Positions 1-8,351 are shown, numbered from the stretch's first letter. The stretch: DNA of 64,000 nucleotides from Lentisphaerae bacterium GWF2_50_93 (GCA_001804815.1 MHBI01000058.1:1-64000), one strand, 5' to 3'. Made by a program: numbers and translations. The notes: generated by a model not told the origin, from the letters alone.

Positions 1-67
1 CCCCCTTCGCAAGGAAGCTGCGGCGCGACAGGATACGAGCGAAAGCCAAGGCGCAGGGATGAAGAAC

Positions 68-183
68 AGCTCTTACGAGCTTAACTACGAACGGGATGCA
101 AAATTTCAAGAATTAGGAATGGTACAGGCTAAAGCCCGTACCTACTGCAAATGCAAAATCCTGGAGAACAGCTCTTGCGAGCT
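68..183. repeat. Two copies of a TTRC-loop hairpin
   Basis: The same element occurs at 68-81 and 170-183: arms AGCTC and GAGCT around a TTAC or TTGC loop, preceded in both cases by GAACA or AAGAAC-like sequence. Arms are perfect and the immediate flanks are also alike, so this is a repeat family rather than a chance hairpin. Function unknown. Confidence 0.5.
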
Positions 184-378
184 TGATCTTCTTTCGTCTG
201 CTATCTGTCCTCCGTAGTATCATGTCTGAACCACCGATATTCCTGCAATATAATTTCTGGCCTCACGGGGTCATACTCCCACCTTTGACAGATTGAATAC
301 TTGAACATCGAACGTTGGTCACTGACTACTGAACTACTGCCCTCTGTTCCCTGTCTGACTGCCTACCGTCCCAAGATC

Positions 379-433
379 TTCGCCGAGACGGCGAACGCTA
401 CATGTTAAACCCAAGCTGAAGCTTGTACTCCAA
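379..433. repeat. Paired intergenic hairpins ending in ACTCCAA
   Basis: TTCGCCG/CGGCGAA with an AGA loop lies at 379-395. CAAGC/GCTTG with a TGAA loop lies at 412-425 and is followed by TACTCCAA. The second has a close relative at 8288-8309 (CACGC-TGAA-GCGTG followed by AACTCCAA), so a dispersed hairpin family with a conserved 3' tail is present. Confidence 0.5.
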
Positions 434-497
434 CGTAATTCGCAGATTAAAACTCACGCGCCTTAGCATTCCTGCCCACTGTCCACCGGCGACTACC

Positions 498-3110
498 TCA
501 CTTCCCATCGACAGGCATCACATATCTGAAGCCGACGTCGCTTGGCGCGACGGGGGTGTCGCTGGCGTAGGCGCAATATAGGAAACGCCGCGTGGTGGAT
601 GAACTCGCCCCTTTGATCTGGTAGAACTGTCCACCGTCAATGAACTTGCTGGAAGTCATTTCACGGACATTCCCACCCATGTCGAAGACACCGTAGACGG
701 AGACGTCTTTCGGGAAGGAGCCTGGAGGCGCCCAGTAGCCGAATTTCTTCCTGGCTTCCTCGTTTTCACTTATGTTCGCGTATTCCGCGTTAAAACCGTC
801 GCCCCATGGAAAGCATCTTCCATCGACTCCGCGCGCAGCCTTCTCCCACTGTTCAGCCGTCGGCAGCGTTGTCCTCCTGCCGGTTTTCGCGCCCAGCCAG
901 GCACAATAAGCTTCAGCGGATTCCTGCAGTATCCCGACCACCGGAAAGTTCTCCTTGAGCGGTCTGATGAGTTTCCCGTCGGCATCCCAGGCATCCTGGA
1001 AGCTTCTATCGGAGGACTCAAATATAACCCTGGCGACATGCTTCTTCTTTTCCTCCGCAGTCCTGAGGCTCTTCCAGAACTCAAGATATTCTCCGAAGGT
1101 CGCTTCATGTTTTTTAATGTAAAATCCCGGGATCACTATTTCGTGTGAACGGTAATAACGGGAATTTTCGCCTCCAATGAAGAACTCTCCGGCGGGAACA
1201 TACGCCATGCCGTCAGGAATCGATTCCGGAATGCTGATCTCATCCGACTGTTCTTCTCCATGGTTAATTGCGACGGGATATATCGCTTCAGGCCGGCCAG
1301 GCGCCCTCAGCTTCAGCACGTACGATCCCTTGGGTATGACAAATTCCTTCACCGGTGAAACTCCCAGATCCTTCTGCTCCGTACCAGCAAGTATTCCATT
1401 GCCGTTGTCCACAAGCTTCGACAGAGTTACTGAAGCTCCGGAAGGACTCGTTTTGACCGTAATGTATCCGTCGCCCCGGACCACGCCTTCGAATGTCTGT
1501 ATCGTACTCCTGTTCTCCGGCGACAGCTTCTCCAGATTCTCCCCGCACCAGAGGTGGATGAAACCGATCCATTTCTGGGCGCGTTCATAATTTCCGACAA
1601 GGACGGAATACTTGAGGCGGCGGAACATGATGTCCATCAGGCCTTCCCTGACCTCCCGGGCCCTGGCATAGGGCGGAGGAACCGAAGTATAGCGTATGAC
1701 AGCTGATTCATACCTGTTCTCCGCAGCCATGTAATGGGATTTCACCTCGTTTGAAAGCTCTGTCTCTTTTTTTGTCTCCTCCCTCACGACCCTTTTCGAG
1801 GCTATCTGTCCAAGCTCCCTGTATTTCTCCTCGGCCTCCCTGAGCTCGGAATTCCCAATCTCCCTGTCCTTGTCCGCGGCTGAGACTGTCTGCATATAGT
1901 TGAAATACAAGACTCCTTCCACAGTGGCATAGCCTACTGTGAAGATCATTATTATTGCGGCAGCGGTGGATGAGACTGCAGGATGCCTGAAGCAGAGCTT
2001 CCTGAATTTCACCAGCGACGAATCCGGATACGCCGACACGGAAAAACCTTCCATGTAGTTCCTGACGTCCCTGACAAGCTCCTGCACCGTCTGGTAGCGG
2101 CTCTTCTTTTCAAAAGCCATCGCCTTCAGGCAGATGGCCTCGAGTTCACGGGGAATCCTGTATTCAGCGAAGCGTTTGACTGGAGGGATGAAACTGCCTT
2201 TCCGGACATCTTCCAGCACCTTTTGCAGGTCGTCTCCGCTGAAGGGAGGCTCATATGTGAGGATCTGGTAGAGGATTGCTCCAAGGCTGTAGATGTCGCT
2301 GCGTTCGTCAAGCTCGGAGTTTTTTCCTTCAGCCTGTTCAGGAGGCATGTAGTTTGGGGTGCCGCTTATGGTTCCGTCAATCGTCATCGAACTGTCCCCG
2401 GTGAACGGCTTGTCTCCAGTCTTATGCTGGAATGGGACAGGATCTTTGCCGACACCGGCATCAAGGAATTTCGCGAGTCCCCAGTCCATGACAAGGACCT
2501 CGCCGAAATCGCCTATCAGGACGTTGTGCGGCTTCAAATCCCTGTGTATAATCCTCTTGCTGTGGGCATAGGCGACGCCGTTGCAGATATTGATGAATAT
2601 CTCAAGGAGCTGGTGCTGCGTATATTTCTCCGAATACTCCTTTTTTCCGCGCTTGAAACCTTCGAGCACGGTCTGGAAATTGTCGCCCTGGACCTTCTTC
2701 ATCGAGAAGAAGACACCTACTCCGTCCATTATCCCCATTTCATGCACGGGAATCACGTTTGGGTGTTCGATGCTGGCAGTGGCCCTGGCCTCCCTGATGA
2801 AGCGTTCGACCTCGGAAATCCTGTTCTTGTTCTCGGCGCGGAGCATCTTGATGGCGACATCGCGGTCGAGGTTGGGATCATGGCCGCTTATGACAAGGCC
2901 CACTCCTCCAAAACCTATGGTGCGGACTTTTGAATAATGGCTGGAGGGGACGGCATTGCTGATCCTGAAGGATTTCTTCACGTCCTCAAAATCCACAGGA
3001 GGAACATCCTTGTCTTCACCTGCATAGGCGGACATGGTCTTCTGCGCATCCGCATGGACCTTGATGGTCTTATCCGTCTTTGGCTTTTTCCCTGTCTGGT
3101 GTTGCGCCAT
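498..3110 (-). CDS. Ser/Thr protein kinase fused to PEGA and FGE-sulfatase-like domain
   Basis: An 870-residue membrane signalling protein. The N-terminal half is a Hanks-type kinase (about residues 60-355): glycine loop near 67-72, ATP lysine K88 in VAIKML, HRDLKPHN at 189-196, and DWG (209-211) in place of the usual DFG. A single membrane segment lies near 385-410, followed by a coiled-coil-like stretch. A PEGA-type domain follows (about 550-620) and then a formylglycine-generating-enzyme/SUMF1-like domain (about 635-868) with LPTAEQWEKAARG and DMGGNVREM motifs. The kinase should face the cytoplasm and the PEGA/FGE part the periplasm. This architecture is common in Planctomycetes, Lentisphaerae and relatives. 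Many bacterial FGE-like domains are not true sulfatase activators, so the role of the C-terminus is open. It stands alone, not in a clear operon. Confidence 0.92.
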   Translation of the reverse strand: MAQHQTGKKPKTDKTIKVHADAQKTMSAYAGEDKDVPPVDFEDVKKSFRISNAVPSSHYSKVRTIGFGGVGLVISGHDPNLDRDVAIKMLRAENKNRISEVERFIREARATASIEHPNVIPVHEMGIMDGVGVFFSMKKVQGDNFQTVLEGFKRGKKEYSEKYTQHQLLEIFINICNGVAYAHSKRIIHRDLKPHNVLIGDFGEVLVMDWGLAKFLDAGVGKDPVPFQHKTGDKPFTGDSSMTIDGTISGTPNYMPPEQAEGKNSELDERSDIYSLGAILYQILTYEPPFSGDDLQKVLEDVRKGSFIPPVKRFAEYRIPRELEAICLKAMAFEKKSRYQTVQELVRDVRNYMEGFSVSAYPDSSLVKFRKLCFRHPAVSSTAAAIIMIFTVGYATVEGVLYFNYMQTVSAADKDREIGNSELREAEEKYRELGQIASKRVVREETKKETELSNEVKSHYMAAENRYESAVIRYTSVPPPYARAREVREGLMDIMFRRLKYSVLVGNYERAQKWIGFIHLWCGENLEKLSPENRSTIQTFEGVVRGDGYITVKTSPSGASVTLSKLVDNGNGILAGTEQKDLGVSPVKEFVIPKGSYVLKLRAPGRPEAIYPVAINHGEEQSDEISIPESIPDGMAYVPAGEFFIGGENSRYYRSHEIVIPGFYIKKHEATFGEYLEFWKSLRTAEEKKKHVARVIFESSDRSFQDAWDADGKLIRPLKENFPVVGILQESAEAYCAWLGAKTGRRTTLPTAEQWEKAARGVDGRCFPWGDGFNAEYANISENEEARKKFGYWAPPGSFPKDVSVYGVFDMGGNVREMTSSKFIDGGQFYQIKGASSSTTRRFLYCAYASDTPVAPSDVGFRYVMPVDGK

Positions 3111-3171
3111 TTAAATAACCTGGGATGAGTTTGAAGTCTTTGCTTTACGGTTCGATGTCTTAAGCGCATAT

Positions 3172-3309
3172 AATATCCGAAATTCGAAGCACGAAATACG
3201 AAACAAGCTCGAAACAGTGAAATTTATAATCTCACAACAATGTTTGAAACATTTGAAATTTAATTAATTCCCCTCTTGTTTCGGATTTCGACATTCGAGT
3301 TTCGATATT
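3172..3309. repeat. Gene-less inverted pair of short-repeat arrays (CGAAATACGAAA type)
   Basis: The left array (3172-3207) and right array (3275-3309) are imperfect inverted copies built from CGAAATTCGAAG-like units; CGAAACAAG at 3199-3207 is matched exactly by CTTGTTTCG at 3275-3283, and both outer ends read AATATC on their respective strands. About 67 bp of AT-rich sequence without a gene lies between them. The arrangement matches the arrays around the four-helix-bundle genes elsewhere in this window, so I read it as an empty or decayed cassette. Confidence 0.5.
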
Positions 3310-3323
3310 GGGTTGTCGTACCT

Positions 3324-3770
3324 TCACTTGTCCTTTTCGGCTGCTATTCGGGCCTTTTCCGTGTTTACCTTGGCGGATATGGACATGCCCCACTGCATGC
3401 TGGCCTTCCGGAGCTCCCTTACAACCGCAAGGCTTTTCCTGACTATGGATTTCCCTTCCGGGGTGGAATAGAACGCTATCATGGCGTCAAGCTCCTGCTC
3501 GGTATAGCCTTCCGTGTAGACCGAGATAAAATACTCCATAAGGCTTTCAGAAGTTGCAAACTTGCAGTAGAGCTCCCTGTCTTCGGGGGAGACAGAGGAA
3601 TGCCTGACCCCTTCGAGAAGCGCCTCCACATATGACTGGACCACGCCTGAGATCTCCAGAACCTTCTGCGCCTTCTCCTTTTTAGGATCCTTTGCCTGGA
3701 CTTCATCTCCAGCCATTGACATTGAGACGGACATGGCGGCGGCAAGGACAAATAAAATCAATCTTTTCAT
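3324..3770 (-). CDS. Secreted DUF2059-family protein
   Basis: A 148-residue protein with a clear signal peptide: positively charged start, hydrophobic core, and a probable signal peptidase I site after residue 20 (SMA). The mature part is helical and contains the DUF2059 hallmark near residues 91-110, a YTEQELDAMIAFY-like stretch followed by STPEGKSI. DUF2059 proteins are small periplasmic proteins of unknown function. It reads away from an array pair (3813-4013) that occupies its upstream region, so its promoter must lie inside or just next to those repeats. Family assignment is fairly sure; function is not known. Confidence 0.8.
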   Translation of the reverse strand: MKRLILFVLAAAMSVSMSMAGDEVQAKDPKKEKAQKVLEISGVVQSYVEALLEGVRHSSVSPEDRELYCKFATSESLMEYFISVYTEGYTEQELDAMIAFYSTPEGKSIVRKSLAVVRELRKASMQWGMSISAKVNTEKARIAAEKDK

Positions 3771-3812
3771 AGATAAGCCTACCTGTTATATGCCTGCTTC
3801 CGCTGCCGTCCC

Positions 3813-4013
3813 ATGGATGATTGGATGACTGGATTGATGGATGGTTGGGTATCAAAGGCATAAGACCAAAAACATCCTAGATAAATTATCCGAAATGCCT
3901 TTCTAATAATTCTCATGTATCTCCATGACTTCTGTGTTATCTTGTACTCAAACCCAATCATCCATTCATCCAACAATTCGCCACGGGCGAATAAATCCAT
4001 CCATCCGTCATCC
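3813..4013. repeat. Gene-less inverted pair of short-repeat arrays (GGATGATTGG type)
   Basis: The gene-free stretch 3771-4119 is mostly this element. The left array (3813-3850) repeats GGATGA/GGATTGATGG units. The right array (3952-3974, with more at 3993-4013) carries the same units inverted: ATGGATGATTGG at 3813-3824 is matched exactly by CCAATCATCCAT at 3954-3965. Roughly 100 bp lie between. A frame through this stretch on the minus strand is open but its ends are translated repeats, so I do not call a gene. It is likely a decayed relative of the four-helix-bundle cassettes. Confidence 0.5.
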
Positions 4014-4073
4014 TGCGGGATGACTCTGACCTGTTTCAGAAGAATGGACAGGGACTGCAAGCAGCCCTGCGGC

Positions 4074-4100
4074 AAAAAAAAACCCCGTCTCGCGACGGGG
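4074..4100 (-). terminator. Rho-independent terminator of the 67-residue gene
   Basis: On the minus strand this reads CCCCGTC-GCGA-GACGGGG, a perfect 7-bp GC-rich stem closed by a GNRA tetraloop, followed by nine T residues (4082-4074). It begins about 20 bp after the stop codon at 4120. A textbook intrinsic terminator. Confidence 0.9.
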
Positions 4101-4119
4101 CTCTGAATAGATCATGAAA

Positions 4120-4323
4120 TCAACCCTTGGCAACCGCGCAGGCAAGCTTGTCGAAAGCCGCTTTATTGAGGAATTTCGTGAGGTTCGTCCCATCGTCGTC
4201 CTGGGCGCGCACTGCGAAGCGTTCCTGTACGCCCTTGCTGGTCTTTCTCTTGTATACGACCTTCCTGCAGTCTCCATCAGCGATAGTAACGGCCTTGCGC
4301 TTTTTAACATTGTAGAACTTCAT
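4120..4323 (-). CDS. Small basic protein of unknown function (67 aa)
   Basis: A 67-residue, lysine- and arginine-rich protein starting MKFYNVKKRKAV and ending in a helical stretch (NLTKFLNKAAFDKL). No signal peptide or membrane segment is visible. It is the only gene in the window with both a good promoter (4374-4402) and a strong terminator (4074-4100) directly around it, and it has a purine-rich ribosome binding site (GGAAAGGAAG about 10 bases before the ATG). It is therefore an independent single-gene unit, probably well expressed. I do not recognise the family; nucleic-acid or ribosome association would fit its charge but is a guess. Confidence 0.75.
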   Translation of the reverse strand: MKFYNVKKRKAVTIADGDCRKVVYKRKTSKGVQERFAVRAQDDDGTNLTKFLNKAAFDKLACAVAKG

Positions 4324-4571
4324 AGTCTTTTTCTTCCTTTCCCTTTAGAAGTTAAAATCGCTACGACAAAATACTTATACTGTTGGAAAATATTGAATTC
4401 AAGCTCAACTCGCCAGTTTTTATAAAAAAATGGCTTTCGGCGCAACCCCTCTCTTTAATGGCACAGAATTGCAAAGGCATCCCGATGTCCCTTATAGAAT
4501 CGGGATAAACTCCGGCACAAAGCAGAGTATGCATGAGCCAAATCGGAATGAGCAGCGCCCATAGAGTATTT
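4324..4571. other. Gene-poor spacer
   Basis: Apart from the promoter at 4374-4402 I see no gene, RNA or repeat. A small minus-strand frame across 4361-4591 has no recognisable features and no ribosome binding site. Confidence 0.5.
4374..4402 (-). promoter_or_regulatory. Sigma-70-type promoter for the 67-residue gene
   Basis: On the minus strand TTGAAT (4402-4397) is followed after exactly 17 bases by TATAAG (4379-4374), about 50 bp upstream of the ATG. Four of six and five of six positions match the consensus boxes. Confidence 0.5.
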
Positions 4572-5582
4572 TCACTTGTTTTCCACGACACTCTTCAGGG
4601 CTGATGACAGTCTGCCGGCTACGGCCTTTATGCTGTATTTCTCTTCAATGAGACTCCTGCCCTTGCGGCCCAGACTCCTGCGAAGTTCGCAGCTGTCCAG
4701 GAGCCTTTCCATCTGATGGCAGAACTGGCTGTTGTCTGAAGCCGTAAGACAATATTCATCATTGCCTGAAACATCGGCATTCATGCCCACGGGCGAACAT
4801 ACCGACGGTACTCCGGCCGCAAGATACTGGAGAAGCTTGTACGCCGATTTACCTTCCGAAAACGGATCCCTGGAAAGAGGCATGATCCCGATATCGAACC
4901 TGCAGAGGCCGGTGTTCTGTGCCTCAAGGCTCCAGGGTACAAAATCGACATTGATTCCCGGCTGCACGTACTTCTCGTTCGACATGATCCTGAGGATGAA
5001 ATCCCTTTTCGAGCGGAGTTCGGCGAAGGCCGGTGCGACCAGTTCAAGATATCTCAATGTGCTCTTTGTGCCGATCCATCCTACGACCGGCGGAGCTTGA
5101 AGGTTGTAATCAGTTTTAACCTTAAAACTGGAGCAATCCACCGAAGAGGGAATTATCGTCACCGGAACTTTCGGATTGACCAGGGCCGTCTTGTCGGCCA
5201 GTATCCTGTTGGCGGCTATCACCATGTCGGCCCCGCGGACAGTCCTCCTGAACTTCCCCATCCTCGTAGAGCTGCCATAATCAGCCGGATCGGCCGAGCA
5301 CGAGGCGTTCTTATGGTATATGGCGTCGTCAAAATCAAATACAAGGCGTCTGGCATACCTGCGGAGTTCGCAGAAGTCGAACAATGAAAGAAGCCTTTTC
5401 TGAAGCACCACGGCATCATATTCCGCGGCGGTCCTGAAAAGCACCCTTTTCCTCCAGAACGACGAGGGGATCATCTCCATGACGGGTTCTATCCCGGCCT
5501 CAGCCAGATGGGTCCTGAGGTCGAGGAACCTGATCCTCGTGCTTGGCGTCGTTTCCGATTTCAGAAGAAAAAGTATTTTCAT
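4572..5582 (-). CDS. GT-B glycosyltransferase (GT4-like)
   Basis: A 336-residue cytoplasmic glycosyltransferase. I use the ATG at 5582 (MKILFLLKSETTPS) rather than the upstream in-frame codon because it starts the conserved N-terminal beta strand and lies 4 bp after the preceding stop. The N-domain has FDFDDAIYH, a motif typical of GT4-like enzymes. The C-domain has VVGWIGTKS and the acceptor-domain segment YKLLQYLAAGVPSV, which corresponds to the nucleotide-sugar binding region of GT4. It is the last gene of a four-gene leftward set with a GT-D enzyme and a GT39-type membrane protein, so it probably adds a sugar to the same glycan. Donor and acceptor cannot be told from sequence. Confidence 0.85.
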   Translation of the reverse strand: MKILFLLKSETTPSTRIRFLDLRTHLAEAGIEPVMEMIPSSFWRKRVLFRTAAEYDAVVLQKRLLSLFDFCELRRYARRLVFDFDDAIYHKNASCSADPADYGSSTRMGKFRRTVRGADMVIAANRILADKTALVNPKVPVTIIPSSVDCSSFKVKTDYNLQAPPVVGWIGTKSTLRYLELVAPAFAELRSKRDFILRIMSNEKYVQPGINVDFVPWSLEAQNTGLCRFDIGIMPLSRDPFSEGKSAYKLLQYLAAGVPSVCSPVGMNADVSGNDEYCLTASDNSQFCHQMERLLDSCELRRSLGRKGRSLIEEKYSIKAVAGRLSSALKSVVENK

Positions 5583-5586
5583 GGGA

Positions 5587-6414
5587 CTATTGTTTCCTGA
5601 CTGCCTGATATGCTGAAATTGGCTTGCGCTTGTCATCCTTGAAGGTCTTAAGGTGCTTCAGGTTGAATTCGGCGCCTCCGGCCGCAAACATGTCCTTGAA
5701 CTCCTGATCCTCCATCCTTACGATCACGAACAAGTTTTCGCCTCCGAAACGGGAAAGGGCCTGACACAGATCACCGATCTCTTCCGACTTTGCTGCAGGC
5801 AGGGCTTTCTTTTCCACTGGCCTCGATTCCGGTTTCCAGATGTACCATCCCTTTTTGACTGAGACGTTTTTGTCCGGCCTTCCGGCAAATGTCAGAATCA
5901 TGACTTCAGCCTTCGCGTAATAGCCCATCCGCACATCGTTGAGTTCGGTTACGATAACGGGCCTGGCGCCAGGCGGGCAATTCATCTTCACCAGCTCCGG
6001 TATGATCTGCAGGTATTTCTTGTCATTCACGCTATACAGGCCTTTTCCGGCATTGACGGCAAAAACAACTATCAATATCAGGGCCGCCGCACTTATCGGC
6101 AGCCTGATCTTCTTCAAATAGGGTCCTGCGAACTCCGCAAGCCTGAAAAATCCGGCACCCGCCAGGATGCAGGCAAGTATCGACAGCGAGTAAAGGTATC
6201 TGCCTTGAAAAAGCATTCCCATGAAGAAAATGAACAGCCGGCTTCCAAGCTCGCACGCGGCGAACACCACTAACAGCCTGAACGAGGGCTTCTTCCATGC
6301 ATTCCCGAGCTCCTTCCAGGAAAAAAGCATGAGAACGAATACCGTCGGAAATATCGCGTTGAAGAGCTTGCCCGTGATTATCAGCCAAAGTTTGAATGAA
6401 AGAAGGCCTTGCAT
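5587..6414 (-). CDS. C-terminal half of a GT39/ArnT-like membrane glycosyltransferase
   Basis: A 275-residue protein with several membrane segments in its first 130 residues, then a soluble C-terminal domain. An alternative TTG start lies at 6435, but the ATG at 6414 has an AAGGAGG ribosome binding site nine bases upstream, located inside the last codons of the preceding gene. The preceding gene stops at 6416, giving TGACATG, and the two products add up to about 549 residues, the usual size of one GT39/ArnT-type enzyme. The two halves are in different frames. I infer either a natural split with translational coupling or a frameshift that has become, or been sequenced as, two genes. Confidence 0.65.
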   Translation of the reverse strand: MQGLLSFKLWLIITGKLFNAIFPTVFVLMLFSWKELGNAWKKPSFRLLVVFAACELGSRLFIFFMGMLFQGRYLYSLSILACILAGAGFFRLAEFAGPYLKKIRLPISAAALILIVVFAVNAGKGLYSVNDKKYLQIIPELVKMNCPPGARPVIVTELNDVRMGYYAKAEVMILTFAGRPDKNVSVKKGWYIWKPESRPVEKKALPAAKSEEIGDLCQALSRFGGENLFVIVRMEDQEFKDMFAAGGAEFNLKHLKTFKDDKRKPISAYQAVRKQ

Positions 6415-6415
6415 G

Positions 6416-7240
6416 TCAGCGGTCCTCCTTTTCAATTATTTCCTTCTTGGACATGCTCGTAAACGACGACAGCGCGCTTGAAATCCTGTAGTCCACAACA
6501 CTCCATCTCGAAGGCGTGCCAGCAAGCATCCTCTCGACAGGAACCGTGGTCAGAAGGAACCCGGCCATCAGGCATGCCAGCACGCAGACGGTCCTCCTGA
6601 GACGCGCCACTGGCGCGGGAATTCCGTCCTTCTTCATGAAAAGCACCGCCTCCATGATGATCCACAGGGCGACTGCGGCCAGGAAAAATGAACCTTCGCT
6701 CCTGGTCATTGTGGCCAGGCCCGCGAAAATGCCTGCAAGATACCATTTTCTTGAGATTCCCGGACTGTCGGCGGCGCTGACCGCAAATGCAAGTGCGCTG
6801 AAGATGACTAGAAGGAAGAGGGAGTCCCGCAGCACTTCACAGGAAAGCCTTATCAGGAACGGATGCGTAGCAGCCAGGAATGCCGACACAAGCCCGATAT
6901 TCCCGCCGAAAACTTTTCTGGATGCCAGGAAAACCGGAATGACCAGGAGGGCTCCTGCGAGGATAGAGACCAGCAATCCCGTGTTTTCCGCTCCAATGCC
7001 TGAATATTCGCCAAGGGCCATGAATGAAATGTACAAGGGAGGCATTCTGGGATTCATGGCAATCGCCTCGTTGACTTTCCCTTTGGCAATCAATTCCGCC
7101 ATATGGATGTATCCGACCGAATCCTTGTCGATATTGCGTTCAATGCCGTATCTCGCGGCCCTGAGACCCAGCGCCAGGAAGAAGATCAGCAGGAGGAGGA
7201 CAAGAATTCTATTTTTGAATATTTCCGGAAGGGCAGCCAT
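6416..7240 (-). CDS. N-terminal half of a GT39/ArnT-like membrane glycosyltransferase
   Basis: A 274-residue, very hydrophobic protein. The ATG at 7240 (MAALPEIFKNR) is chosen because the longer frame is antisense-like and overlaps the preceding gene, whose stop is 4 bp upstream. After the first membrane helix there is an acidic loop, ERNIDKDSVGYIHMAE, which fits the periplasmic acidic catalytic region of polyprenyl-phosphate-sugar-dependent GT39/ArnT enzymes. Further helices follow, with a conserved-looking RLSCEVLRDSLFLL segment. Such enzymes transfer a sugar from a lipid carrier on the outer face of the inner membrane. The protein ends shortly after helix seven or eight and the missing part is encoded by the next gene. 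Confidence 0.75.
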   Translation of the reverse strand: MAALPEIFKNRILVLLLLIFFLALGLRAARYGIERNIDKDSVGYIHMAELIAKGKVNEAIAMNPRMPPLYISFMALGEYSGIGAENTGLLVSILAGALLVIPVFLASRKVFGGNIGLVSAFLAATHPFLIRLSCEVLRDSLFLLVIFSALAFAVSAADSPGISRKWYLAGIFAGLATMTRSEGSFFLAAVALWIIMEAVLFMKKDGIPAPVARLRRTVCVLACLMAGFLLTTVPVERMLAGTPSRWSVVDYRISSALSSFTSMSKKEIIEKEDR

Positions 7241-7244
7241 ATCG

Positions 7245-8021
7245 TCAACCTTCCTTCCGGATATTGTAGCGGTGCTGGAAATAGTGTCCAAGATCGTAGC
7301 ATGTGAGGCGTCTGCAGTTGCGGTATACCAGGATCTTGGAGGCCGGACCGGCAGCAATAAGAAGCCGTGTCGTCGACAGATCAAGTCCGGCAAGCATCGA
7401 ATCAAGCTGTTCCTGGATCTGATCGATACGTCCATATGCATTCTTTGCCGGGACGTCCAGGTGGAGGCATGACAGCCCGGGATAATCCGCCGTAAAAAGC
7501 TCATATGCCTTCCTTGAACTCAATGCTACAATGACATGCTTCCCCTTCTTCCAGAGCCCTTCGACTCCTGCATCCTCAAGGCGTTTCCCCCCGTGGGAGG
7601 ACTCATTCCTGAACATATGCGCATCAAGACATGGCTTATCCGGATCAGAGTAGCGGTATGCCAGATAGCGGCTGTGCTTCCAGCAGCCCCACGTGCCGGC
7701 ATCATGCGGTTTCACCAGGAACCTCCATGGCAGTGCAAGAGCGTAGGGAAGCCGCCCGGGGTTCCGGAAAACATCCAAGAGCTCCCGCATGAGTTCAGGT
7801 GAATTTTCCTGGAACGGTGTCTGGCCTCCGATGGCCAGCATTGTTTCACCGTCGCCCCAGCGCGCAAGGGAAATTCCGGGATTGGCGAGCAGGTAGTCGA
7901 GAGAGGATCCGGAGTCCAGCGTTGACATGCGGAGTCCGTTCCGGAGCCCTGGATGGAACCGGTTGAGTATTACGCTGGACGTTCTGTGCAGAAAATATCT
8001 TGCGCCTAGATTGTATCCCAT
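7245..8021 (-). CDS. GT-D fold glycosyltransferase
   Basis: A 258-residue cytoplasmic protein. The motif SLARWGDGE (residues 51-59) is the signature of the GT-D fold (formerly DUF1792), where the D-x-E residues bind metal and nucleotide sugar. Later LPWRFLVK and the segment around AHMFRNE fit the same family. GT-D enzymes are sugar transferases of bacterial protein or surface glycosylation. It is the first gene of the leftward set ending at 4572 and its stop lies 4 bp before the next start. The promoter should lie in the hairpin-rich spacer 8022-8489. Confidence 0.8.
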   Translation of the reverse strand: MGYNLGARYFLHRTSSVILNRFHPGLRNGLRMSTLDSGSSLDYLLANPGISLARWGDGETMLAIGGQTPFQENSPELMRELLDVFRNPGRLPYALALPWRFLVKPHDAGTWGCWKHSRYLAYRYSDPDKPCLDAHMFRNESSHGGKRLEDAGVEGLWKKGKHVIVALSSRKAYELFTADYPGLSCLHLDVPAKNAYGRIDQIQEQLDSMLAGLDLSTTRLLIAAGPASKILVYRNCRRLTCYDLGHYFQHRYNIRKEG

Positions 8022-8199
8022 GTCTCCGACCTTGCAAGGATTGATGCTGTTGACTGATGCAAACGATAACCTTTAAAATTAGCATGCTGCGCGTAAAAGT
8101 AAATGATTGATGCAAAAACCATTTTGCCGGGACCGGCAAATCCGGTTGGGGCTCCATGTGCCCTGCGGACAGGGCTGAAACGGAATTTTCCACGGAGGT

Positions 8200-8320
8200 G
8201 ATTTCAAAACTCCAGGAAACGGTTGTTGCGGAAACAAGTCCCGTTGGAGTTCAAATTTCATTTTGTCTTGGTATTCATAATGTTACGCACGCTGAAGCGT
8301 GAACTCCAAATTTTGAAATC
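8200..8320. repeat. Nested inverted repeats
   Basis: The outer arms GATTTCAAAA (8200-8209) and TTTTGAAATC (8311-8320) are perfect complements; the inner arms TTGGAGTTCA (8244-8253) and TGAACTCCAA (8300-8309) are too. Inside lies CACGC-TGAA-GCGTG (8288-8301), a member of the dispersed TGAA-loop hairpin family that is followed by ACTCCAA. Confidence 0.55.
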
Positions 8321-8329
8321 AGCTCAAAA

Positions 8330-8351
8330 GAGGCAATTTTAAAATTGCCTC
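8330..8351. repeat. 22-bp perfect palindrome
   Basis: GAGGCAATTTT is followed directly by its complement AAAATTGCCTC with no spacer. As there is no gene end next to it on either side, an operator or repeat role is more likely than a terminator. Confidence 0.5.

Larger units (their letters stand above)
1..497. other. Gene-free left edge with hairpins and low-complexity text
   Basis: No gene is supported. One frame stays open from base 2 to a stop at 216-218, but its middle consists of the hairpin repeats listed separately, so I do not call it a gene. The stretch holds a hairpin at 122-141 (8-bp arms with one mismatch, TAAA loop), two near-identical hairpins at 68-81 and 170-183, a perfect hairpin at 379-395, and one at 412-425. 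About 280-355 is low-complexity sequence of the same style as the arrays that flank four-helix-bundle genes elsewhere in the window. Confidence 0.6.

Noticed and set aside
2..218. A frame open from the left edge for about 72 codons
   Set aside because: Its middle is made of two copies of a hairpin repeat, and no family features are seen; the openness is likely chance.
1983..2933. A 316-codon plus-strand frame opposite the kinase gene
   Set aside because: It mirrors the kinase codons on the other strand, has no ribosome binding site and no recognisable motif.
3779..4075. A 98-codon minus-strand frame upstream of the DUF2059 gene
   Set aside because: Most of it is translated short repeats of the array pair at 3813-4013.
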